Of a stretch of DNA of 64,000 nt, positions 33,726 through 42,654 are shown piece by piece. This stretch comes from Streptomyces sp. Ru73 (GTDB taxonomy: Bacteria > Actinomycetota > Actinomycetes > Streptomycetales > Streptomycetaceae), in assembly GCF_002920575.1 (NCBI RefSeq), contig NZ_PQSQ01000006.1:1-64000 (forward strand), given 5' to 3'. Below the pieces are notes generated by a model. That model did not search any database. It had not been told where the DNA came from and saw only the letters and a list, made by a program, of their open reading frames with translations. The position numbers were made by a program, and so were the translations under genes. How positions within the stretch are numbered: the stretch's first letter is position 1; each line of letters opens with the position of its first letter.

Positions 33726-36272
33726 TCACTCGGTGTCCGTACCGAGCGCCTTGAGGACCGGTACGGTGGCGGCCCGGCGCCCCGGCACCAGCGCGGCCAG
33801 CACCCCGATCACGGCGGTCGCAACGCCGCACAGCAGTAGCCGGCCCCACGGCATGGTCAGTACCGCGCCCTCTTGGCTCGCTACCGCCACCGCGCCGACC
33901 GCGCTGCCGGCGAGCAGCCCGAGCCCCGCGCCCAGCAGGGACACCACCACCGACTCCAGCCGCAGCAGCCGGCCGACGCCCCGCCGGTCCAGGCCGATGG
34001 CGCGCAGCATGCCGATCTCCCGGAACCGCTCGGCGACGGCCATGCCCATGGTGTTGGCCACGCCCAGGGCACCGATCACCACGGTGACGCTGAGCATCGC
34101 GTACAGGGTGGTGAGCAGCGGCCCGTAGGCGCGGGCGGCTTCCCGTGCCGCGTCGGCGCGGTCCTGGACGAGCAGTGCCGGATTGCCGAGGGTATTCCTG
34201 ATCTGCCGCTCGAGGGTGCCGAGTTGACCGGGTTCGGCCGTCACCAGGACGGACGTGAGGGCGTCGGAGGAGAGCCCGCCCGGTCCGGTGCGGCCGGCCC
34301 CGGGGAGGGCGCTGAGCGGCAGCAGCGCGGGGGACAGCGCCTCGGGCCCGTCGTACACCGCGACGACGCGGTGCTCGGCCCGCTTCCCGCGCGTCCCGTC
34401 GGCCTGTTCCGGTACTCCGGTCACCCGGTCGCCGACGTGCCAGCCGTGCGCGGCGGCGGTCTCCGCCGTGACGGCGATGCCCTCGTCGAGCCGGTCCAGT
34501 GAGCCCGCGCGCACGGTGAGGCCGCCGATCCGGCCGACCGTGCCGGGATCGACGCCGATGGCCGGGAGGAAGGAGTCGCCGGCGAGCCGCAGCGGCGCGT
34601 CGAGGGTGGGGGTGACGGCTGCGACGTGCGGCAGCCGCGCGACGCGGGCCGCCGTGTCGTCACCGATGTCCGCGAAGTCCACCGCGGTGATGCGCAGTTC
34701 GGCCGGCATTCCGGCCGCCGCCTCGCGCGCTGCCATGCCGCTCAGCGAGGACAGGGCGACCGTGACGGCGCTGACGAGGGTGAGCCCGACGGTCAGTGCC
34801 ATGGCGGTGGCGGCCGTACGCCGGGGATTGCGGCGCACGTTGGCCAGCGCGAGGGTGCCGTGGACGCCGGCCAGCCGGGCCATCGGGGCGCGCAGCAGCC
34901 GGGTGACGGCCGGCGCGAGCAGCGGGGTGAGCAGCATCAGCCCGGCGAGCAGCACCGGCACGGCGACGGCGAAGAGGTTGGTGCTGCCAGTGGCGGCGAG
35001 CACGAGCAGCACGCCGGCGGCGGTGACGGCGCACCCCGCGCGGTTGCGGCGGCGCAGCGAGGCACCGGTCGGCGGTACGGACGTACGCAGCGCCGCGACG
35101 GGCGGCACGGCGGCGGCCCGGCGCGCGGGCACGTACGCCGAGAGACAGGTGACGGCGACCCCGACGCCGAAAGCGGCCAGCAGCGGGGCGGGGGAGAGGG
35201 GCTGCAGGGGAGCGGCGGTGGTGGTCACGTCGCCGGTGGCACCGAAGAGGCCGCCCAGCGCGGCGGCGACGCCGATGCCCGCGAGATACCCGGCGACGGA
35301 GGCGACCGTGCCGAGCAGCGCCGCCTCGGTCAGCACCAGCCGCAGGACGTACGCGCGGGTGGCGCCGACCGCGCGGAGCAGGGCGTGCTCGCGGGCCCGC
35401 GCGGCGCTGAGCATGGCGAAGGTGTTGCCGACCAGGAAGCCGGAGATCAGCAGGGCGATGCCGGCGAAGACCAGCAGCAGGGTGCCGATCTTCCTGGCGT
35501 CCGGGCTCGCGGCGGCCTCGGCGTCCAACTGCGCCCGGGGGACGGCCTGGAGACCGGCCGGCAGCAGCTTCGCGGCGCGCGCGGCCAGCACGTCCGGCGA
35601 GGTGCCGGGGGCGGCGGTGAGGGTGAGGGAGGCGTAGGCGCCGGGCGCGGGCGCGAACTGCCGGGCGGCCGTTGCGGTGTCGAACGCGGTGAGGGTACCG
35701 CCGCCGGCGAGCCGGGGATCGTGCGCGGCGAAGACGCCGACCAGCCGGACGCCGCGGACGTGCCCGTTGACGATGACGCGTACCGAGTCGCCCACCCGGT
35801 AGCCCGTCCGGCCGGCGGACCGCCGGTCGAGCGCGATCTCGCCGGGCGCGCGCGGGCCGCGCCCCGCCGTCAGCGGATAGCGCGGGTCGGTGCCGCGCCG
35901 GTCCGGTACGTAGCCGACGCCCCCGCCGGCCGAGGGCGGGCCGACCAGCTCGCCGTCCGGGCCCACGAGCAGCGCCCGGCCCTCCAGCGTGCCGCGTGCC
36001 GCCGCGGCGCCGGGCAGCGCGGCCAGCCGGCGCCGCAGTTCTTCGTCCGGCCGCGGCGGCCCGGCCGCGTCGTGCGCGGCGTCCGGGCCGGGGCGGACCT
36101 CGACGGACACGTCGGGCCGCGCGGCCGTCTGCGCCTCGGTCGTCGCCCGCCGTACGGACTCGCCGTACAGCAGGGACCCGCTGACGCAGGCCACGCCGAG
36201 CAGCACGGCGAGGAACGGCAGCGCGAAACGCGTCGAGTGGCGCCGGACGGAGCGCAGGGCGGTACGGAGCAT
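33726..36272 (-). CDS. FtsX-type ABC transporter permease (MacB-like)
   Basis: Large membrane protein of 848 residues with two FtsX domains. There is an N-terminal helix (FALPFLAVLLGVACVSGSLL), a long extracytoplasmic region, four-helix FtsX modules around residues 260-385 (LLLVFAGIALLISGFLVGNT) and 720-840 (YAMLSVTVVIGALGVANTMG), and a central helix pair. Such permeases need an ATPase partner, usually in the same operon, and none is encoded here. It is divergent from a two-component system, which probably controls it in cell-envelope stress or peptide resistance. Confidence 0.9.
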   Translation of the reverse strand: MLRTALRSVRRHSTRFALPFLAVLLGVACVSGSLLYGESVRRATTEAQTAARPDVSVEVRPGPDAAHDAAGPPRPDEELRRRLAALPGAAAARGTLEGRALLVGPDGELVGPPSAGGGVGYVPDRRGTDPRYPLTAGRGPRAPGEIALDRRSAGRTGYRVGDSVRVIVNGHVRGVRLVGVFAAHDPRLAGGGTLTAFDTATAARQFAPAPGAYASLTLTAAPGTSPDVLAARAAKLLPAGLQAVPRAQLDAEAAASPDARKIGTLLLVFAGIALLISGFLVGNTFAMLSAARAREHALLRAVGATRAYVLRLVLTEAALLGTVASVAGYLAGIGVAAALGGLFGATGDVTTTAAPLQPLSPAPLLAAFGVGVAVTCLSAYVPARRAAAVPPVAALRTSVPPTGASLRRRNRAGCAVTAAGVLLVLAATGSTNLFAVAVPVLLAGLMLLTPLLAPAVTRLLRAPMARLAGVHGTLALANVRRNPRRTAATAMALTVGLTLVSAVTVALSSLSGMAAREAAAGMPAELRITAVDFADIGDDTAARVARLPHVAAVTPTLDAPLRLAGDSFLPAIGVDPGTVGRIGGLTVRAGSLDRLDEGIAVTAETAAAHGWHVGDRVTGVPEQADGTRGKRAEHRVVAVYDGPEALSPALLPLSALPGAGRTGPGGLSSDALTSVLVTAEPGQLGTLERQIRNTLGNPALLVQDRADAAREAARAYGPLLTTLYAMLSVTVVIGALGVANTMGMAVAERFREIGMLRAIGLDRRGVGRLLRLESVVVSLLGAGLGLLAGSAVGAVAVASQEGAVLTMPWGRLLLCGVATAVIGVLAALVPGRRAATVPVLKALGTDTE

Positions 36273-36394
36273 CGAAGGGCCTTCGGTGGGGGAGCGGAAC
36301 GGGGCGGCGGCCGTTCGCCGGCGCCTGCCGACCGATCATCGGACGCTCCGGAGGCCCGGCGGATCGGCCGGAACGCCGACCCGTTCCGCGGCCA

Positions 36395-36412
36395 CTCGGC
36401 CGAATGGCCGAG
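36395..36412. promoter_or_regulatory. Inverted repeat before the histidine kinase
   Basis: CTCGGCC-GAAT-GGCCGAG lies in the 176-base divergent gap between the FtsX-type permease and the kinase. It may bind the cognate response regulator; that is inference. Confidence 0.4.
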
Positions 36413-36448
36413 GCGACGGGCGGCCCGCGACCCGTAGCGTGCCGTGCC

Positions 36449-37717
36449 ATGAACCACTTCTTCGGTGACCGGCCCCGGCTGCGGCAGGCCGTGCGCTGCC
36501 TGGTGGCGGGCCTGCTGCTGACCGGCCTGGTCCTGGAGGGGCTGGACACCGGCTCCGTGCCACTGGCGGCGGCCTGGGTCGCCTCCGGCGGACTGGCCCT
36601 GGCGGCGCTCGCCGTACCCCGCCACCGCTTCACCCCGGCCGCCCTCGCCGCCGTCACGGCGTCCTGCCTGGTGACGCTGGTGAACACGCAGCTCGCCCAG
36701 CGCGCCGAGGTCACCTACGGCTTCCTCGAGACCTGCGCCCTGCTGCTGCTCATCGCCCGCGCGCTGTGGCAGCGGCCGCTGCTTCCCGCCTCGCTGGTGG
36801 CGGCCGGCGCGACCGCCGCCACCACGGTGATCTTCCTGCGGCTGTCGGCCGAACAGTGGAGCACCGTGGCCGACTTCGTCCTGCCCGCCACCTGGTTCGG
36901 CGCGCTCCTCATGGTGGCCCTCGGCCTGTACCTGCGGCTGCTGGACACCCTCCGGGCCCGTGAGCACGAGGCCGGGCTGCAGGAGCAGCGCCTGGAGTAC
37001 GCCCGCGAGCTGCACGACTTCGTGGCCCACCACGTCACCGCGATCATCGCCCAGACCAAGGCCGTGCGCTTCGCGTCCGCGGCGGGCAACGCGCCCGAAC
37101 CGGCCGAGCTGGACCGGATGCTGGCCGGCATCGAGCAGGCCGGGTCGCAGGCGATGGACTCGATGCGCAGCATGGTCTCGGTGTTGCGCGACCCCGTCCG
37201 GCCCGCCGCCACCCGCCCCGCCGGCGACCTCGGCGGACTGCGCGAACTGGCCGCCGGCTTCTCCGCAGCCGGCCCGGCCGCCACGCTGACGCTCGACCCC
37301 CGGCTCGCCGACCGCGGCCTGCCGCCCGGCATCGGCACCACCGTCCTGCACGTGGTGCGCGAGGCGCTGACCAACGTACGCAAGCACGCCCACGGGGCGA
37401 CCGGCGTGACGATCGACGTCCGGCTGCACGAGGACGGCACCGAGCGGCGGCTCCGGGTGGCGGTGACCGACGACGGGCGGGGCCGGCCGGCGCCCGGCGA
37501 ACGCCGCGTCACGACGGACCGGGACGCTCACGGGCAGACGGTCCGCGACGGCCGGCGGCCGGGGTTCGGCCTGATGGGGCTGGCGGAGCGGGCCGAGGCG
37601 CTCGGCGGGCGGCTCACCGCGGGCCGGGTGGCCGGCGGCGGCTGGACGGTGGGCGCCGACCTCCCCCTGCCGCCCGCGTCCGCCGAGGCCCGTACCGATG
37701 AGCCTCTGCGACCCTGA
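36449..37717 (+). CDS. Sensor histidine kinase (NarL-type, HisKA_3)
   Basis: Membrane sensor kinase of 422 residues with about six hydrophobic helices (residues ~10-165), then a HisKA_3 domain with phospho-acceptor His in ARELHDFVAHHVTAI (ELHDxxxH pattern), and an HATPase domain (VVREALTNVRKHAHGATGV, FGLMGLAERAEALGG). ATG 36449 has no clear ribosome site and may be leaderless; ATG 36404 is an alternative. It is 5 bases before its response regulator and divergent from the permease. Confidence 0.93.
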   Translation: MNHFFGDRPRLRQAVRCLVAGLLLTGLVLEGLDTGSVPLAAAWVASGGLALAALAVPRHRFTPAALAAVTASCLVTLVNTQLAQRAEVTYGFLETCALLLLIARALWQRPLLPASLVAAGATAATTVIFLRLSAEQWSTVADFVLPATWFGALLMVALGLYLRLLDTLRAREHEAGLQEQRLEYARELHDFVAHHVTAIIAQTKAVRFASAAGNAPEPAELDRMLAGIEQAGSQAMDSMRSMVSVLRDPVRPAATRPAGDLGGLRELAAGFSAAGPAATLTLDPRLADRGLPPGIGTTVLHVVREALTNVRKHAHGATGVTIDVRLHEDGTERRLRVAVTDDGRGRPAPGERRVTTDRDAHGQTVRDGRRPGFGLMGLAERAEALGGRLTAGRVAGGGWTVGADLPLPPASAEARTDEPLRP

Positions 37718-37722
37718 CTGCC

Positions 37723-38457
37723 ATGACGATCAGGGTGCTCCTCGCCGACGACCAGGACATGATCCGCTCCGCCTTCCGCATGATCCTGGCCTCCCAGCCG
37801 GACATGGAGGTCGTGGCCGAGGCGGCGGACGGCACCACGGCCGTGGCGGAGGCCCGGCGGCTGCGCCCCGACGTGTGCCTGCTCGACATCCGCATGCCCG
37901 GTCTCGACGGACTGGAGGCCACCCGCCTCCTGGCGGGCCCGGGCGTTCCCGACCCGCTGAACGTGCTGATCGCCACCACCTTCGACCTGGACGAGTACGT
38001 CTACCGGGCGCTGCGCAACGGTGCCTGCGGCTTCCTCCTGAAGGACGGCTCCCCGGCGCTCCTCGTGGAGGCCGTACGGGCGGCGTCCGCGGGCAACGCC
38101 CTGATCTCACCCTCCATCACGGTCCGCCTGCTGCGGCACATGACCCCGCGGGGCGCGGCCGCGGGCCCGGAATCCGGGCCCGCGCGCACGCCGAAGCCCG
38201 CACCGGCCGCGGAGGCGGCGGGGGCCGTGGGGCCCCGGAGGCCGGCCCGCCCGGCCGAGCCGCTGACCCCACGCGAGACGGACGTCGCCCGGCTGGTCGC
38301 CCGTGGCCGTACCAACGAGGAACTGGCCGCCGAGCTGTACGTCTCCCTCTCCACGGTCAAGACCCACCTCGGCAGCATCCAGCGCAAGCTCGCCGCCCGC
38401 AATCGCGTCGAAATCGCGGCCTGGGCCTGGGAAAACGGCCTCTGCGGCGGCGACTGA
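37723..38457 (+). CDS. NarL/FixJ-family response regulator
   Basis: Transcription factor of 244 residues. The receiver domain has LLADDQDMIRSAFRMIL with the acidic pair, the phospho-acceptor Asp in DVCLLDIRMPGLDGLEA, and the Lys in GFLLKDGSPA. A long Pro/Ala linker (about residues 142-180) precedes the LuxR-type helix-turn-helix (LTPRETDVARLVARGRTNEE, LYVSLSTVKTHLGSIQRKL). It is paired with the adjacent kinase. Confidence 0.95.
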   Translation: MTIRVLLADDQDMIRSAFRMILASQPDMEVVAEAADGTTAVAEARRLRPDVCLLDIRMPGLDGLEATRLLAGPGVPDPLNVLIATTFDLDEYVYRALRNGACGFLLKDGSPALLVEAVRAASAGNALISPSITVRLLRHMTPRGAAAGPESGPARTPKPAPAAEAAGAVGPRRPARPAEPLTPRETDVARLVARGRTNEELAAELYVSLSTVKTHLGSIQRKLAARNRVEIAAWAWENGLCGGD

Positions 38458-38480
38458 GGAACCCGGGCTTCCGTCCTGCC

Positions 38481-38507
38481 GATCGTCAACTATAGTTTAG
38501 GGCGATC
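38481..38507. promoter_or_regulatory. Nested palindrome before the XRE gene
   Basis: AACTATAGTT (38488-38497) is a perfect palindrome inside a wider GATCG (38481-38485)/CGATC (38503-38507) repeat. It is the most AT-rich spot for hundreds of bases and lies 26 bases before the XRE start, so it is a likely autoregulatory operator. Confidence 0.6.
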
Positions 38508-38522
38508 GAGAGGGAGACGTAC

Positions 38523-39023
38523 GTGGCCGCAGTGAACGACAGAGCCGAGGACGGGACGCCGGAGGAGCACTCCGGGGTCTCCGGTGCCGTGCCCGTGCCG
38601 GGCCCGGGGGCTCCGTTCGCCGACCGGCTGAACTTCCTCTTCGACCGGGTACGCGCCCCGGGCGCCAAGGAGTTCAGCAACGCGCACGTGGCGCGGACCA
38701 TCTCCTCCTACGGCGACGACAGCTTCACCGGCGCCTACATCGGCATGCTGCGCAAGGGGGAGCGGACCCCGACGATCACCCTGGTGCCGCTCCTCGCGCG
38801 CTTCTTCGGCGTGGAGGCCGGCTACTTCGTCGAGGACGAGATCACGCGGAAGGTCGCCGACCAGTTCGCGCTGCTCCGCAAGCTCAGCGAAGCGGGCGTG
38901 CGGGAGATCGCCCTCCGCGCGATGGGACTGTCCGACACCAGCCGCCGCAAGGTCCTCGAAGCGATCGACGCCGTGCGGGAGTCCGAAGGGCTGCCCGGCG
39001 GCCCGGGGGAGGACTCGTCGTGA
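38523..39023 (+). CDS. XRE-family transcriptional regulator
   Basis: Helix-turn-helix regulator of 166 residues. The DNA-binding fold is FADRLNFLFDRVRAPGAKEF, SNAHVARTISSYGDDSFTGA, YIGMLRKGERTPTITLVPLL at about residues 30-95. The C-terminal half is helical (ADQFALLRKLSEAGVREIAL). GTG 38523 follows GAGGGAG. It overlaps the following ImmA/IrrE gene by 4 bases. This pairing in Streptomyces is usually annotated as a regulator plus metallopeptidase that may cut it. Confidence 0.85.
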   Translation: MAAVNDRAEDGTPEEHSGVSGAVPVPGPGAPFADRLNFLFDRVRAPGAKEFSNAHVARTISSYGDDSFTGAYIGMLRKGERTPTITLVPLLARFFGVEAGYFVEDEITRKVADQFALLRKLSEAGVREIALRAMGLSDTSRRKVLEAIDAVRESEGLPGGPGEDSS

Positions 39024-39601
39024 AGGGCAGCGGAGTGCCGAAGTGGAAGGGGAGCCGGATGTGGCGCAGCCGTCGTGACCGCACGGCCGACGAGGTCGAG
39101 CGCCGCAGCCGGGCGTTCGTCGCGGAACTGGACCTCCCGCCCGTCGACAGCGTCCTGGACCTGGTGCCGTTCATGGAGGAACGGTCCGGCCGGTCGCTCC
39201 GGCTCATGCCCTTCACCCCGGACCCCGCCGACCCCGACGCACTGGACTCCACCGCGCCCTGCGGCATGTGGCTCGCCACCGACACCACCGACTACGTCTT
39301 CTACGACACCGGCATCAGCCGCGCGCACGCCGAGATCATCGTCGGCCACGAGTTCGCGCACATGCTCAAGCGGCACCGCGGCACGACCCCGGCCGGCGCC
39401 GGGGACCTCGGCGGTCTGATCACCGGCATCGACCCCCGCACCGTTCAGCTCGTCCTGGGCCGCACCCGCTACAACGAACCCGAGGAGTTCGAAGCCGAAA
39501 TGCTCGGTTCCCTGCTGCAGGAGCACGTGAGCGCCTCCCGCGCCGCGGCCGCCCGCACCGCGGGGGAAGCCGATCCCATCGCCCGTACGCTGCTGCGCTG
39601 A
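39020..39601 (+). CDS. ImmA/IrrE-type metallopeptidase-like protein
   Basis: Putative cytoplasmic zinc protease, 193 residues. The active-site motif is IIVGHEFAHMLKRH (HExxH), with a downstream acidic cluster (NEPEEFEAEML) supplying a possible third ligand. IrrE-like proteins usually cleave the XRE repressor encoded beside them. The start overlaps the XRE stop (ATGA). The membrane protein gene begins 12 bases later. Confidence 0.85.
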   Translation: MKGSGVPKWKGSRMWRSRRDRTADEVERRSRAFVAELDLPPVDSVLDLVPFMEERSGRSLRLMPFTPDPADPDALDSTAPCGMWLATDTTDYVFYDTGISRAHAEIIVGHEFAHMLKRHRGTTPAGAGDLGGLITGIDPRTVQLVLGRTRYNEPEEFEAEMLGSLLQEHVSASRAAAARTAGEADPIARTLLR

Positions 39602-39613
39602 CCGGACCGGACC

Positions 39614-40825
39614 GTGAAAGACATACTCCACCCCCTGTGCCTGGCGATCGCCGGCACCGGGTTCCTCTTCCTCCTCCGTGACCTCGGCCGGAGCCGCCGC
39701 GACCGCGCCCTGGTCGCGCTGGCCCTCACGTACGGCTTCTCCGCGATCAGTTACGCCGTCTCCCTCACCTGGGTGTGGGTGCGCATCGACGGGATCCTCG
39801 GCACCAACGCCTCCGTCCCGCTCGCCCAGAGCTGCGTGATCCTCGTCTTCGCGCTCCAGGCCACCGTCCTCGCGTACTGGTCGAAGCCGGCCGCCGAGGC
39901 CCGCCGCCGCAGCCGCGCCCTGCTCGTCGCGGCCGCCGCCGTCATCGCCGGCATGGCGGTGCTGTTCGCGCTGCTCACCCCGGCGACCACGCGCCCCGCC
40001 GACTTCGCGACGTACTACGCGCACGACCCCTTCTACCAGGCGTACGTGCTGCTGTACTTCGGCACGTACACCGTCGCCGAGTGCTACCTCGCCCGGTCCT
40101 GCTGGAAGTACGCGCGCACCGCGAGCCGCCCGTCGATCGCCTGGGGCCTGCGCCTCATCACCGTCGGCGCGGTCATCACCCTCGGGTACAGCACCATCCG
40201 CATCGGCGCGGTCGTCGGGGCCGAAGCCGGCTTCGGCGTCCGGCAGCTGGACCCGTTCGCCTGGGCCTGCGGCGACATCGGCGCCACCCTCACCCAGATC
40301 GGGTACTTCCTCCCCACGCTGGCCCGCCGCACCGCGGCCGCCCGCGACTGGACCACCGCGCACCTCCAGTACCGGCGGCTGCACCGGCTGTGGGCCGCGC
40401 TGGACCAGGCCGACCCCGGCATCACGCTGCGCCGCCCGGCCTCCCACCGCGGCGAGCTGCTGCGCGGCCGCAGCGCGCACTTCCCCCTGCTGCGCCGCCG
40501 CGTGGAGATCCGCCAGGGCCAGAAGCTGCTGCGCCGGTACCTCGACCCGGCAGCACGCGCCGAGTCCGAGACCCGGCGCGCGGCCGAGGGCCTCACCGGT
40601 GCCGACCTCGCCGCCGCCGTCACCGCCGACCAGATCAGCGCCGCGCTCCTGCGCCACCGCGCCGACGAGCCGGCCGCGGCCCCCGCCGAGTACGCCGACG
40701 CGGAGCTGCCCCTCGACACCACCGAGGACGAACTGGCCCACCTCCAGCGCGTCGCCGCGTACTTCGTCCCGCCGTCCGCGAGCCCGGCCGTCCCCGCCGG
40801 CACCATTTCGGGAGCCCGCTCGTGA
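39614..40825 (+). CDS. MAB_1171c-type multi-helix membrane protein
   Basis: 403-residue protein with seven or so transmembrane helices in the first ~235 residues (LCLAIAGTGFLFLLRDLG, ISYAVSLTWVWVRIDG, VAAAAVIAGMAVLFALL), then a cytoplasmic Arg/Ala-rich helical tail of about 165 residues. This architecture and its place after an XRE-IrrE pair match the MAB_1171c family of putative transporters. The function is unknown. The GTG start follows 12 bases after the ImmA gene and the stop overlaps the amidase GTG. Confidence 0.75.
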   Translation: MKDILHPLCLAIAGTGFLFLLRDLGRSRRDRALVALALTYGFSAISYAVSLTWVWVRIDGILGTNASVPLAQSCVILVFALQATVLAYWSKPAAEARRRSRALLVAAAAVIAGMAVLFALLTPATTRPADFATYYAHDPFYQAYVLLYFGTYTVAECYLARSCWKYARTASRPSIAWGLRLITVGAVITLGYSTIRIGAVVGAEAGFGVRQLDPFAWACGDIGATLTQIGYFLPTLARRTAAARDWTTAHLQYRRLHRLWAALDQADPGITLRRPASHRGELLRGRSAHFPLLRRRVEIRQGQKLLRRYLDPAARAESETRRAAEGLTGADLAAAVTADQISAALLRHRADEPAAAPAEYADAELPLDTTEDELAHLQRVAAYFVPPSASPAVPAGTISGARS

Positions 40826-42387
40826 TCCTCCGCCGCACCCTGCTCACCGCCTCGGCGGCCGTCGCCGCCGCGGCCTCCGCCGTCACCCCGGCCGCGGCCC
40901 GTACGCGCACCCGCGCGCCCAAGGCCACCGGCGCGCACCTGTACCTGGCGCCCGCGCACGAGCAGCTGACCGCGCTGCGCCGGGGCACGGTCACCAGCCG
41001 GGCCCTGCTGGAGCAGTACCTCCGGCACATCTCCCGGGCCAACACCGGCCTGAACGCGGTCGTCACGCTGGACGCCGACCGCGCCCGCGCGGCCGCCGAC
41101 GAGGCCGACCGCCACCTGGCCGCGACCGGCAGGCCGCTGGGCGCGCTGCACGGCCTGCCGATGACCGTCAAGGACGCGCTGGAGACGGCGGGGATGCGCA
41201 CCACCAGCGGTTCCCCCGACCTCTCAGGCCATGTGCCGGACCGGGACGCGGACGCCGTCGCGCGGCTCCGCGCGGCCGGCGCGGTCATCGTCGGCAAGAC
41301 CAACGTGCCGACGATGTGCCAGGACATCCAGACCTCCAACCCGCTCTTCGGCAAGACGAAGAACCCGTACGACGCGGACAGGACGGCGGGCGGCTCGTCC
41401 GGCGGCCCGGCCGTCGCCGTCTCCGCCGGCCTCACCGCGCTGGAGGTCGGCTCGGACCTCGCCGGGTCGCTGCGCCTGCCGGCCGCGTACTGCGGGGTGT
41501 ACGCGCTGCGCACCAGCTTCGGCATCGTGCCGACCCGCGGCCACATCCCGCGCCCGCCCGGCTGGCTCACCAGCTCCGACATGAACACCCTCGGCCCGAT
41601 CGCCCGCACCCCCGAGGACCTCGACGTCCTGCTGGACGTGCTCGCGGCCCCGGCCCCGGCCGACGCGGCCGCCTGGAGGATCGACCTCCCGGCGCCCCGG
41701 CACAAGCGGCTGCGGGACTACCGGATCGGCGTCTGGCGCGACGACCCGTACTGCCGCGTGGACCGGGACACCCGGGAGCTGCTGGACCGGGTCGCCGGGC
41801 TGGTCCGGTCCGCCGGTGCCACGGTCGACGACACCGCCCGCCCGGTGGACCTCGCCGACAGCGACGAGCTGTTCCAGCGCCTCATGTACGCCACGGCGAG
41901 CGCGACCGCCACCGACGAGGGGTTCGCCGCCGACGTCGAGGCCGCGGAGAAGACCCCGGCCGACGACCCGAACGGCCTGTACCTGCACGCGCGCACCATG
42001 CGGCACCGCGACTGGCTGCGCGCCAACGAGGAGCGCGAGAAGCTGCGCGTGCGCTGGGCCGACTACTTCGCGCGCCACGACGTGCTGATCACGCCGGCCA
42101 CCCCGACCGCGGCAGTGGAGGACCAGACCGCGACCCCGGTCCCGCAGCGGTACATCACCGTGGACGGGGAGCGGCGGCCGTACTTCGACCAGACGGCCTG
42201 GCTGAACATGGCGGGCCACGTCAGGCTGCCGGCCGTCGTCGTCCCCGCCGGGCGGACCGCCGCCGGACTGCCGCTGGCCGTCCAGATCATCGGTCCCTAC
42301 CTGGCCGACCGCACGGTCCTCGACCTGGCCAAGCACCTGGCGCGGCTGCTGCCCGAGCCGGTGCGGCCACCCTCGTTCACCGCGTGA
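40822..42387 (+). CDS. Amidase, probably secreted
   Basis: Amidase-signature enzyme of 521 residues that hydrolyses an amide. The catalytic Ser-cisSer-Lys triad is visible: Lys in MTVKDALETAG, Ser in GGSSGGPAVAV, and Ser in VGSDLAGSLRLPA. The N-terminus RRTLLTASAAVAAAASAVTP is a signal peptide, possibly Tat-type because of the twin Arg. The GTG start overlaps the previous stop (GTGA), so it is the last gene of the XRE operon, and a strong terminator follows. The substrate is not predicted. Confidence 0.9.
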   Translation: MILRRTLLTASAAVAAAASAVTPAAARTRTRAPKATGAHLYLAPAHEQLTALRRGTVTSRALLEQYLRHISRANTGLNAVVTLDADRARAAADEADRHLAATGRPLGALHGLPMTVKDALETAGMRTTSGSPDLSGHVPDRDADAVARLRAAGAVIVGKTNVPTMCQDIQTSNPLFGKTKNPYDADRTAGGSSGGPAVAVSAGLTALEVGSDLAGSLRLPAAYCGVYALRTSFGIVPTRGHIPRPPGWLTSSDMNTLGPIARTPEDLDVLLDVLAAPAPADAAAWRIDLPAPRHKRLRDYRIGVWRDDPYCRVDRDTRELLDRVAGLVRSAGATVDDTARPVDLADSDELFQRLMYATASATATDEGFAADVEAAEKTPADDPNGLYLHARTMRHRDWLRANEEREKLRVRWADYFARHDVLITPATPTAAVEDQTATPVPQRYITVDGERRPYFDQTAWLNMAGHVRLPAVVVPAGRTAAGLPLAVQIIGPYLADRTVLDLAKHLARLLPEPVRPPSFTA

Positions 42388-42450
42388 ACGGGGGCACCTG
42401 ACCCGGGTCCGTCCGGCCTCCACGGGGGTGGGGCAGGACGGGCCCGCACG

Positions 42451-42484
42451 ACAGAGGGCCCCGGGGAGACCCGGGGCCCTCTGT
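42451..42484. terminator. 15-bp stem terminator after the amidase
   Basis: ACAGAGGGCCCCGGG, GAGA loop, CCCGGGGCCCTCTGT. It ends the operon starting at 38523. Confidence 0.9.
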
Positions 42485-42654
42485 GCTGTCCGCCGGGCCG
42501 CGGGCACCTGCGTGGCGCCCGGCCCGTGACGGCACGGTAAGAGCCCGGATACCGACGGGGGATACGGCATCCGGGCAATGATCAGCTTAGCCGGGCGGAC
42601 TCGGCCGCTGCCACCGGGTCGCGAGAAGTCGCCCCCTCGCGCGGCGCGCCGCGG

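Noticed and set aside
38523..40825. Prophage fragment suggested by XRE and ImmA-like genes
   Set aside because: No integrase, structural or lysis genes nearby; the same module is frequent on Streptomyces chromosomes.
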